Below are positions 1 to 5,515 of a DNA stretch of 5,515 bases, one piece after another. The DNA is from Planctomycetota bacterium (GTDB lineage: Bacteria > Planctomycetota > Phycisphaerae > Sedimentisphaerales > Anaerohalosphaeraceae): the NCBI GenBank assembly GCA_012519365.1, contig JAAYQH010000371.1, forward strand, positions 1 to 5,515. Direction: 5' to 3'. A program made the translations under genes and the position numbers. The notes under the pieces were generated by a model. That model did no database searches and was not told the DNA's origin. It saw only the letters and a list, made by a program, of their open reading frames with translations. Within the stretch, counting starts at the first letter, position 1, and the number at the start of each line of letters is the position of its first letter.

Positions 1-981
1 CGCCGCCCGCCGCAGCAGCCGACGCATCACATAACCGCGTCCCTCATTGCTCGGTGTTACCCCATCGGCAATGGCAAACGTCAGCGTACGGATATGGTCG
101 GCAATCACACGAAAGGCATTATCGACAGCATTGCCCAGCCGTGAGGTATAGCTCTTATGGCTAATCTCCTGCAGGGCCAAGATGATAGGCATAAACAGAT
201 CGGTATCGTAGTTGCTTTGCGTATTCTGCAAAACCGCCGCCAGCCGCTCCAGCCCCGCCCCCGTATCCACATAACGAGCCCCCAGCCGCTCCAGCGTTCC
301 ATCGGCCTTGCGGTTAAACTGAATAAACACCAGATTCCACAACTCAATGAAACGTCCGCAGCCGCTGTTGACCGCGCACCGATGGCCCGGCTCATGCTGT
401 TTGTCGCACCGCTCGGCTCCCAAATCAATATGGATTTCACTGCACGGCCCGCACGGCCCGGTAGCCCCCATCTCCCAGAAATTATCCTTGCGCCCGCAAA
501 ACAGCACCCGCTCTTTGGGCAGCGGCGTCAGGGACCTCCACAGCTCGGCCGCCTCTGTGTCCGGCTCGGCCCCATCCTCGGCATCGCCGGCAAACACCGT
601 TGCCCACAGCCGATTCGGATCGATACCATACACCTTCGTCAGCAGCTCCCAGGCCCACTCAATCGCCTCGGCCTTGAAATAATCATCAAACGACCAATTG
701 CCCAGCATCTCAAAAAACGTATGATGGTACGTATCCAGCCCCACTTCTTCAAGGTCGTTGTGCTTGCCGCTGACCCGGATGCATTTTTGGCTGTTGACCG
801 CCCTGCCAAAGGCCGGCTGCTTATGGCCCAGAAAAATATCCTTAAACTGGTTCATCCCGGCGTTTGTAAACAGCAGCGTCTCATCGCCGATCGGCACCAC
901 TGGCCAACTCGGCACAAACCGATGTCCGCGTTCTTTGAAAAACTCAATAAACCTGCTGCGAATGTCGTTAGCGCTTAACAC
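1..981 (-). CDS. alaS: Alanyl-tRNA synthetase, N-terminal part (3' end outside window)
   Basis: Class II aminoacyl-tRNA synthetase that activates alanine with ATP and charges tRNA-Ala in the cytoplasm. The window holds 327 codons; known bacterial enzymes are about 870-900 residues, so most of the tRNA-recognition part, the editing domain and the C-Ala domain lie beyond the left edge. Visible family signatures are [17 protein letters not shown] (about 36-52), KHNDLEEVG then [13 protein letters not shown] (73-98, the motif 1-2 region), [12 protein letters not shown] (172-183), [12 protein letters not shown] (213-224), [15 protein letters not shown] (238-252, motif 3) and [17 protein letters not shown] (305-321). 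A Cys/His-rich stretch at 192-208 precedes the ELWN segment. The start is GTG at 981, because the next residues ([14 protein letters not shown]) match the usual N-terminus. AAGGA inside the recA end lies 12 nt upstream, a rather long spacing. It begins 8 nt after the recA stop with no terminator between, so it is probably cotranscribed with recA. Identification is by motif recognition and is firm. Confidence 0.97.
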   Translation of the reverse strand, partial: MLSANDIRSRFIEFFKERGHRFVPSWPVVPIGDETLLFTNAGMNQFKDIFLGHKQPAFGRAVNSQKCIRVSGKHNDLEEVGLDTYHHTFFEMLGNWSFDDYFKAEAIEWAWELLTKVYGIDPNRLWATVFAGDAEDGAEPDTEAAELWRSLTPLPKERVLFCGRKDNFWEMGATGPCGPCSEIHIDLGAERCDKQHEPGHRCAVNSGCGRFIELWNLVFIQFNRKADGTLERLGARYVDTGAGLERLAAVLQNTQSNYDTDLFMPIILALQEISHKSYTSRLGNAVDNAFRVIADHIRTLTFAIADGVTPSNEGRGYVMRRLLRRAA

Positions 982-989
982 GGTCTGCG

Positions 990-2081
<1,092 letters not shown>

Positions 2082-2130
2082 AAAAACATCCTTCCTGATT
2101 CACGCTTTTTGAGATTCAATGGAAAGGGCA

Positions 2131-2159
2131 AGAGTACTCCAAAACCCTCCATCCGTCAA
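2131..2159 (-). promoter_or_regulatory. Probable sigma70 promoter of recA-alaS, with palindrome over the -10
   Basis: Read on the minus strand, TTGACG (2154-2159) is followed by 17 nt and then TACTCT (2131-2136). The -35 matches consensus at 5 of 6 positions; the -10 matches at 3 of 6, including the important first, second and last bases. Transcription would start near 2124, about 40 nt before the recA ATG. The perfect palindrome GAGTACTC (2132-2139) overlaps the -10 box, where a repressor such as LexA could act. It is not the E. coli (CTGT-N8-ACAG) or Bacillus (GAAC-N4-GTTC) LexA box, so an SOS operator here is inference. Confidence 0.5.
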
Positions 2160-2217
2160 TACTATTCGCCCCGGTCAGGGTATTTTACCACAGCCATAAC
2201 CGCCCCGGCGGAACTAT

Positions 2218-2253
2218 AAAAAAGGAGCCGACACCTCCACAGGCCCCGGCCCC
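2218..2253 (-). terminator. Intrinsic terminator downstream of trxA
   Basis: On the minus strand GGGGCCG (2247-2253) pairs with CGGCTCC (2224-2230) through seven base pairs, one of them G-U. A 16-nt loop contains a small inner CCT/AGG pairing. The stem is followed directly by T6 (2218-2223). It lies about 110 nt past the trxA stop and about 60 nt before the recA -35 box, the right place to separate the trxA transcript from recA-alaS. The long loop makes it less ideal than a classic terminator. Confidence 0.65.
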
Positions 2254-2363
2254 ATCAGTGCTCCAGCTCAACGACTGCTCTTTTGCATTTTTATCCCGAC
2301 TCTTCCGGCCGGAGATGGGGTATTCCATCTCAATTGCCCCACCGAAAAGGCCTTCAAGAACGC

Positions 2364-2690
2364 TTACAGCAATTCGTCAATCGCCGCGGTCAGGTCTTTT
2401 TTACTGGTCAGCCCGACCCATTTCTTGACCATCTGGCCATCCTTAAACAAAATCAGCGTCGGAATCGCGTTGATGCCGTAATTGATGGCCGCGTCCCGAT
2501 GTTCATCCGTGTTGACTTTGCAAATCGTCGCCTTGCCGGCGTATTCTTTGGCGATCTCTTCGATGACAGGGGCGATCATCTTGCACGGCCCGCACCACGG
2601 CGCCCAAAAATCCACCAGCACCGGACCGTCGCTCTGGCTTACCGTTGATTCAAATGTCGCATCCGTCAGTTCGATTACCTGTCCCGCCAT
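2364..2690 (-). CDS. trxA: Thioredoxin
   Basis: Small cytoplasmic dithiol-disulfide oxidoreductase that reduces protein disulfides, classically those of ribonucleotide reductase and other reductases, and is recharged by thioredoxin reductase. At 108 residues it has the normal length of TrxA and a single thioredoxin fold. The active site is FWAPWCGPCK, with C33 and C36 as the redox pair. The buried aspartate is D27 in LVDFWA. The cis-proline loop is NAIPTLILFKDG (P77), and the glycine-containing C-terminal segment is KKWVGLTSKKDL. There is no signal peptide, so it is cytoplasmic. The ATG at 2690 has the purine-rich ribosome site AAGGGAAG (2697-2704) 6 nt upstream. It follows scpA with a 93-nt gap that holds its own strong promoter, and it ends before an intrinsic terminator, so it can be expressed alone. 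Read-through from trpS-scpA is also possible because no terminator separates them. A 5-bp hairpin (TTGGG/CCCAA, 2710-2722) sits in the leader just before the ribosome site. Confidence 0.98.
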   Translation of the reverse strand: MAGQVIELTDATFESTVSQSDGPVLVDFWAPWCGPCKMIAPVIEEIAKEYAGKATICKVNTDEHRDAAINYGINAIPTLILFKDGQMVKKWVGLTSKKDLTAAIDELL

Positions 2691-2758
2691 TTGTATCTTC
2701 CCTTTCCGTTTGGGGTTCCCAACGTCTTGTTATGGTCAGCCTGTTTGATGAGGGCGTT

Positions 2759-2787
2759 ATTGTAAAGCGTCTGACGACTGCTGTCAA
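2759..2787 (-). promoter_or_regulatory. Near-consensus sigma70 promoter of trxA
   Basis: On the minus strand a perfect -35 TTGACA (2782-2787) is separated by exactly 17 nt from -10 TACAAT (2759-2764), which matches 5 of 6 consensus positions. The -35 overlaps the scpA stop codon (2784-2786). The predicted start is near 2752, giving a leader of about 60 nt before the trxA ATG. This is the best promoter match in the window and suggests high constitutive expression of thioredoxin. Confidence 0.72.
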
Positions 2788-3794
2788 ATTTCATTTTTCT
2801 CAACCGCCGCATCAACATCGCCCTGCAAGGTCGGCTTTTCCGGCAAAGGTATCTCTTTAATAGGCACTGGCGCACGGCCTGCCGATTCGACCTTGTCCTC
2901 CGCCTTGGCTGGACGCCCCTGCTCAAGAGACGGCTTCGCAGCAGACTGTTCCGCTTGCCCCTCTTGCCCGCTGCCTGACGGGGCGACCTGATGCAACTCG
3001 CTATCCTCCGGCTCAGTCAAATGGTCGGCATAAATCGCCTTGGGAACTGCCTCCTCAGCCGGCTCAGAGGTCAGCGGCTTAAGCAAAATCTCACCTGCCC
3101 CTTCCGGCTGCTCGGCCCAGATCAGCCGATTGCGGATCAACTCAAGAATCCCCAAAAACAGCCCAATCATCACCAGCCGATTTTTCCGCCCCTCAAAAAC
3201 CTTGGCCATCGACATCGGCCCTTCACTTTGCAGCCGATGCAGTACCTCAATCTGGTACAGATCTATCGGCGTATCATCTTTTATATGATCATAACGCGTG
3301 GTATGGCCGGTCGCCTTCATAATCCCGTCAAAGGCCTCCAGCAGCGTCCAGATGCTGACCTGTTCCAGATCCACCTCTGGCTCCTGAGAGGGTTTGAGTT
3401 TTTCCAATATCGAAGGCGGACGGGTGTATCGTTGCTGGCGGCTCTGCGCCGATGCGTCCAGCAGATTGGCCGCGTCTTTGAACCGTTTGTACTCCAACAG
3501 CTGACGCACCAACTCAGCACGGGGGTCTTCGAGGGTGCCCTCTTGCTCGGGCCCGTCCTCCGGTCGCGGCAGCAGCATCACCGATTTGATTTCCATCAGC
3601 GTCGCTGCCATCACCAGAAAATCGCCAGCCAGATCGATATCCAGCGCCTTGAGCATCTCGATGTATTCCACATATTGAGCGGTAATGCGGGCTATCGGGA
3701 TGTCGTAAATATCCACCTCTTCTTTGCGCACCAAATACAGCAGCAAATCCAGCGGCCCGGCAAACATATCCAACTTGACCCGATATTCACTCAT
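2784..3794 (-). CDS. scpA: Segregation and condensation protein A (SMC-kleisin subunit)
   Basis: ScpA is the kleisin that bridges the SMC heads and, with ScpB, forms the bacterial condensin acting on the nucleoid in chromosome compaction and segregation. The N-terminal domain is typical: YRVKLDMFAGPLDLLLYLVRK (4-24), EVDIYDIPIARITAQYVEY (26-44) and LAGDFLVMAATLMEIKSVMLLP (55-76). A charged middle region follows (about 80-175). The C-terminal winged helix, which binds the SMC head, is at about 180-241, with VFEGRKNRLVMIGLFLGILELI near 199-220. A 95-residue tail (242-336) is rich in Glu, Pro, Ala, Gln and Lys and looks disordered. It makes the protein 336 residues, against about 240-270 for most ScpA. 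The ATG at 3794 follows the upstream stop by 3 nt, with GAGGA 7 nt before it inside the preceding gene. scpB is not adjacent, although the two are often paired in other bacteria. It is probably cotranscribed with trpS and the DUF2007 gene. Confidence 0.96.
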   Translation of the reverse strand: MSEYRVKLDMFAGPLDLLLYLVRKEEVDIYDIPIARITAQYVEYIEMLKALDIDLAGDFLVMAATLMEIKSVMLLPRPEDGPEQEGTLEDPRAELVRQLLEYKRFKDAANLLDASAQSRQQRYTRPPSILEKLKPSQEPEVDLEQVSIWTLLEAFDGIMKATGHTTRYDHIKDDTPIDLYQIEVLHRLQSEGPMSMAKVFEGRKNRLVMIGLFLGILELIRNRLIWAEQPEGAGEILLKPLTSEPAEEAVPKAIYADHLTEPEDSELHQVAPSGSGQEGQAEQSAAKPSLEQGRPAKAEDKVESAGRAPVPIKEIPLPEKPTLQGDVDAAVEKNEI

Positions 3795-3797
3795 TGA

Positions 3798-4070
3798 TCA
3801 TTCCTCAGAGGACGCCTGACCATCATCATCCTGGTCTTCATCGGCCTGGCCCGATTCGACCGCCTCCAGCACCGCCCTGGCCCGCTCAGCATCGCTTTCA
3901 AACACCTGCACATCCACTGTAATCACATTCGGATACGGCATATTGACCGCCAAATCCAGTCCGGCCAGCGTACAGGCAATGCCCTCGTTTTCCAGCGTCA
4001 GTCTGGCCACCTCCGCATCGAAACCGGTCTCATAACGGGCAATCGTAACGAGTTTTTCATACTCTCGCAT
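3798..4070 (-). CDS. Small DUF2007-like protein
   Basis: A 90-residue protein that resembles the DUF2007 family (called putative prokaryotic signal-transducing proteins, with no proven biochemical role). The sequence begins MREYEKLVTIARYETGFDAE, then VARLTLENEGIACTLAG (21-37) and a hydrophobic stretch ending in NVITVDVQVFESDAERARAVLE (48-69). This is the family pattern of a short beta-alpha-beta unit in which an element of an ageing or duplicated polypeptide is not recognisable as an enzyme. The last 20 residues (71-90) are strongly acidic (ADEDQDDDGQ) and probably disordered. No membrane segment, metal site or catalytic motif is visible. The start is the ATG at 4070, since residues in frame further upstream are antisense-like and belong to trpS in another frame. 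It overlaps the trpS end by 14 nt (4057-4070), so translation is probably coupled; no strong ribosome site is seen. It sits 3 nt before scpA. The family call rests on pattern memory and is moderately sure. Confidence 0.82.
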   Translation of the reverse strand: MREYEKLVTIARYETGFDAEVARLTLENEGIACTLAGLDLAVNMPYPNVITVDVQVFESDAERARAVLEAVESGQADEDQDDDGQASSEE

Positions 4071-5040
4071 CGCGTTTTTTTCCCAACCCGACCGCGTCAC
4101 GCACGCGCTGCATCGTCTCGGCCGCCACCGCACGGGCACGCTGGGCCCCTTGCGTGAGCACCTGCTCGACATAATCGGGATTCTGGTCAAGTTCTTGTCG
4201 TTTTTGGCAGTAAGGACGGAAATACGCACACAACAACTCCGCCACACGTTGTTTGACCGTGCCATAGCCAACACCGCCGCGTCGATACTTTTGTTCCCAT
4301 TCGGTCAGTTCCGCCTCATCGGCCACCAGCCGGAGCAATGCGAAAACAGCGCATTTGTCCGGGTCCTTCGGCTCCTCGACAGGCGTCGAGTCGGTCACAA
4401 CCCGCATCACTTTTTTTCGCATACTGGATTCCGACTCAAAAATCTCGATGGTGTTATTGTAACTTTTGCTCATCTTGCGGCCGTCAATTCCCGGCACCAC
4501 TGCCACAGACTCAAGGATTTGTTCCTCCGGAATCACAAAAATCTGGCCGTACTGGGTGTTGAATTTGACCGCAATATCCCGAGTCACCTCAATATGCTGC
4601 TTCTGGTCAGCCCCCACCGGCACCAGATTGCTGTCAAACATCAGGATATCGGCCGCCTGCAATACCGGATAGGCAAAAAGGCCGTGATTGGGCAAGAGCC
4701 CCTGAGCGACCTTGTCCTTATAACTGGTACATCGCTGAAGCAGCCCCATCGGCGTCACACACGACAAAATCCACGCCAACTCCGTCACCTCGGGCACATC
4801 CGACTGACGCCAAAAGACCGTCTTTTGCGGATCCAGACCCAACGCCAAATAATCCTTGGCCACCTCAAGCGTCCGAGACGCCAAATCCGCAGGGGCCGGA
4901 TTGCTCGTCAACGCATGATAATCCGCTATAAAATAAAATCCCTCATGATCGGCCTGCAAAGCCAAATGCTGACGCATCGCTCCGAAATAATTGCCGATGT
5001 GCAGTTTGCCTGACGGCTGAATTCCCGACAAAATACGCAA
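4057..5040 (-). CDS. trpS: Tryptophanyl-tRNA synthetase
   Basis: Class I aminoacyl-tRNA synthetase that activates tryptophan with ATP and charges tRNA-Trp in the cytoplasm. At 327 residues it has the usual bacterial length (about 330). Counting the TTG at 5040 as residue 1, it shows RILSGIQPSGKLHIGNYFGAM (2-22) with the HIGH-type motif HIGN at 14-17, SDVPEVTELAWILSCVTPMG (80-99), PVLQAADILMFDSNLVPVGADQKQHIEVTRD (125-155; the aspartate of AADI, D131, corresponds to the tryptophan-recognising residue in known enzymes), and the KMSKS motif at 189-193 in GRKMSKSYNN. GVGYGTVKQRVAELL near the C-terminus is also typical. An upstream in-frame start would add 48 residues unlike the family and would lie across the promoter, so TTG is preferred; it has GGAGGT four nt upstream. 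It heads a compact operon with the DUF2007 gene and scpA. Confidence 0.97.
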   Translation of the reverse strand: MRILSGIQPSGKLHIGNYFGAMRQHLALQADHEGFYFIADYHALTSNPAPADLASRTLEVAKDYLALGLDPQKTVFWRQSDVPEVTELAWILSCVTPMGLLQRCTSYKDKVAQGLLPNHGLFAYPVLQAADILMFDSNLVPVGADQKQHIEVTRDIAVKFNTQYGQIFVIPEEQILESVAVVPGIDGRKMSKSYNNTIEIFESESSMRKKVMRVVTDSTPVEEPKDPDKCAVFALLRLVADEAELTEWEQKYRRGGVGYGTVKQRVAELLCAYFRPYCQKRQELDQNPDYVEQVLTQGAQRARAVAAETMQRVRDAVGLGKKRDARV

Positions 5041-5044
5041 ATCT

Positions 5045-5050
5045 ACCTCC
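5045..5050 (-). promoter_or_regulatory. Ribosome binding site fixing the TTG start of trpS
   Basis: On the minus strand GGAGGT lies 4 nt before TTG at 5040, a perfect anti-16S match. The peptide from this TTG begins exactly at the conserved RILSGIQPSG segment. An in-frame GTG 12 nt earlier (5052) overlaps this site and would leave it unused. Confidence 0.82.
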
Positions 5051-5174
5051 ACAATACAATGAATCAATCGACACAGTTTAACCTTCCTCGGCCCCCCCAA
5101 AAAAAGAGCCCAACGGTAAGGCCGGCCGTAATCCGGCAACCCGGAGACACAGAAAATCACTAAACCAGCCCGCA

Positions 5175-5203
5175 TTACTACCACTGTACCGACTAAAAGT
5201 CAA
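5175..5203 (-). promoter_or_regulatory. Possible sigma70 promoter of the trpS operon
   Basis: On the minus strand TTGACT (5198-5203, 5 of 6) is followed by 17 nt and TAGTAA (5175-5180, 3 of 6). The start would fall near 5168, leaving a leader of about 125 nt. A small inverted repeat, GACT/AGTC (5191-5201), touches the -35. The leader holds a GCCGG/CCGGC hairpin (5121-5137) and a T7-G7 run (5092-5105). No T-box or Trp-rich leader peptide was recognised. Confidence 0.42.
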
Positions 5204-5319
5204 TTTAATATCAACCGGCAAAAACACACGCCTCTTTAATTTTAGACCCATTATGACCACTATTAATAAGTTCTTCTCATCAAATCCCAAACGAATCACT
5301 AAGCTGGCATTATTTTTTC

Positions 5320-5347
5320 TTGACGAAACTTTATATTTAGATATGAT
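5320..5347 (+). promoter_or_regulatory. Forward-strand sigma70 promoter, divergent from trpS
   Basis: TTGACG (5320-5325) and TATGAT (5342-5347), each matching 5 of 6 consensus positions, are separated by 16 nt in an AT-rich setting. Predicted transcription starts near 5354 and runs right, off the window. The -10 and most of the spacer sit inside the inverted repeat at 5327-5359. AT-rich DNA yields chance matches, but both boxes are good. Confidence 0.52.
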
Positions 5348-5359
5348 TATTATAAAGTT
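5327..5359. repeat. Perfect 9-bp inverted repeat around the forward promoter
   Basis: AACTTTATA (5327-5335) and TATAAAGTT (5351-5359) are exact reverse complements separated by 15 nt, with 24 bp between half-site centres. The centre lies at the -10 box of the forward promoter. The placement suits an operator for a dimeric regulator; a hairpin or chance in AT-rich DNA are the alternatives. Confidence 0.6.
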
Positions 5360-5381
5360 GCGAAATAGTCAAAAGATATCC

Positions 5382-5515
5382 TTATGAGTCGGGAATACCG
5401 GCAGCGTGATACAGGTAAATCACCAGCCGGTTTTGTAACAATTTGCCAAAAGCAGGTTGTAAGCAGAGCTTCAAGAACATCGAATCCGTTCGGTGGGGCG
5501 AGAGGTGGCTACGAC
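5382..5515 (-). CDS. Possible 3' end of an unknown gene (partial)
   Basis: A minus-strand frame enters from the right edge and runs 43 codons to TAA at 5382-5384, ending LLQNRLVIYLYHAAGIPDS. I recognise no family. By hand count its GC by codon position is about 52, 41 and 59 percent, the usual coding pattern with the second position lowest and the third highest; the opposing forward frame lacks this. The sample is short. It would lie upstream of trpS in the same direction, with about 340 nt between. It conflicts with the forward frame over the same bases. Confidence 0.27.
   Translation of the reverse strand, partial: RSHLSPHRTDSMFLKLCLQPAFGKLLQNRLVIYLYHAAGIPDS
5384..5515 (+). CDS. Possible 5' end of a divergent unknown gene (partial)
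   Basis: A forward frame starts at ATG 5384, about 30 nt after the predicted start site of the forward promoter, and stays open for 44 codons to the window edge. The peptide begins MSREYRQRDTGKSPAGFVTI and becomes Arg/Ser/Gly-rich (NPFGGARGGYD). There is no ribosome site before the ATG, and codon-position GC (about 52, 59 and 41 percent) is unlike a normal gene. Its support is the promoter position only. It is mutually exclusive in practice with the minus-strand frame. Confidence 0.25.
   Translation, partial: MSREYRQRDTGKSPAGFVTICQKQVVSRASRTSNPFGGARGGYD
5397..5494 (+). other. Three consecutive hairpins in a possible forward transcript
   Basis: Hairpin 1: ACCGGC (5397-5402) pairs with GCCGGT (5426-5431), and inside it GTGAT (5406-5410) pairs with ATCAC (5419-5423), with an 8-nt loop; it is followed by only three further Ts. 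Hairpin 2: ACAA/TTGT (5438-5441, 5457-5460) with inner TGC/GCA. Hairpin 3: ATCGAA (5479-5484) pairs with TTCGGT (5489-5494) around a 4-nt loop. The series begins about 43 nt after the predicted start of the forward promoter. It does not match any known RNA family I can recall. Hairpin 1 is clear; the others are weaker. Confidence 0.35.

Larger units (their letters stand above)
5041..5383. other. Intergenic region right of trpS
   Basis: About 340 nt without a supported gene. From the trpS side it contains the ribosome site, the C7/A7 homopolymer run, a GC-rich hairpin, the candidate trpS promoter, then a clearly AT-rich stretch (about 5200-5385). The forward promoter and its inverted repeat lie in that stretch. 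A 73-codon GTG-started minus-strand frame spans 5078-5299, but it has no ribosome site or recognisable family and crosses the homopolymer run, so I do not call it. Confidence 0.7.

Noticed and set aside
157..978. 273-codon forward open frame opposite alaS
   Set aside because: Antisense shadow: alaS is certain from many motifs, and the forward translation has no recognisable family.
2675..2926. 83-codon minus-strand frame across the scpA-trxA junction
   Set aside because: Out of frame with both real genes; low-complexity Arg-rich product with no start context.
2991..3797. 268-codon forward open frame opposite scpA
   Set aside because: It mirrors ScpA codons; Gln/Arg/His-rich translation without domain features.
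4071..4274. 68-residue N-terminal extension of the DUF2007-like protein
   Set aside because: This part lies wholly inside trpS in another frame, is Arg/Ser/Cys-rich and unlike the family.
4150..5013. 287-codon forward open frame opposite trpS
   Set aside because: Shadow of trpS, arising from scarce TTA, CTA and TCA codons in the real gene.
5041..5184. 48-residue N-terminal extension of TrpRS from an upstream start at 5184
   Set aside because: The family begins at RILSGIQPSG, a perfect ribosome site precedes the TTG at 5040, and the extension overlaps the candidate promoter.
5041..5203. T-box riboswitch or Trp leader peptide before trpS
   Set aside because: No T-box consensus, no specifier-like structure and no short frame with repeated TGG codons found.
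5078..5299. 73-codon GTG-started minus-strand frame upstream of trpS
   Set aside because: No ribosome site, no family resemblance, composition shifts midway, and it crosses the T7-G7 run and the trpS promoter.
5384..5515. Known structured RNAs (6S, SRP, tmRNA, RNase P, cobalamin riboswitch) at the right edge
   Set aside because: None of their conserved segments could be found by eye, despite the hairpins.

Overview
This is a bacterial chromosomal housekeeping region. Every recognisable gene lies on the minus strand, so transcription runs right to left: trpS, a small DUF2007-type gene, scpA, trxA, recA, then the 5' part of alaS, which runs off the left edge. The genes are moderately GC-rich and tightly packed. 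The organism is probably a member of Planctomycetota, class Phycisphaerae or close. I infer this from the trpS/DUF2007/scpA linkage, the direct recA-alaS neighbourhood without recX, and the style of the RecA, ScpA and AlaS proteins. No marker here proves it, and a protein search would settle it.

The layout suggests three transcription units. Unit 1 (trpS, DUF2007 gene, scpA; 5040 to 2784) is translationally compact: a 14-nt overlap, then a 3-nt gap. trpS begins with TTG behind a full GGAGGT ribosome binding site, and a plausible sigma70 promoter lies about 135-160 nt upstream. Unit 2 (trxA) has its own near-consensus promoter, TTGACA-N17-TACAAT, whose -35 box overlaps the scpA stop codon. It ends about 110 nt past its stop codon at a hairpin followed by T6. 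Unit 3 (recA-alaS) starts from a TTGACG-N17-TACTCT promoter with an 8-bp palindrome over the -10 region. Only 8 nt separate the recA stop from the alaS GTG start, so the two are probably cotranscribed.

The proteins cover translation (TrpRS, AlaRS), chromosome segregation (ScpA, the kleisin of the SMC complex), thiol redox control (thioredoxin) and recombination with the SOS response (RecA). No mobile element, CRISPR array, rRNA or tRNA gene was seen.

The only poorly explained part is the right end. Positions 5041-5383 are an AT-rich intergenic stretch with the trpS leader and a good forward-strand promoter (TTGACG-N16-TATGAT), which sits inside a perfect 9-bp inverted repeat. Downstream of that promoter, 5384-5515 can fold into three successive hairpins. 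It is also open in two conflicting reading frames, one per strand, both cut by the window edge. That edge, a possible regulated structured RNA or the end or start of an unknown gene, is the best candidate for something undescribed. The rest is conserved core genome.
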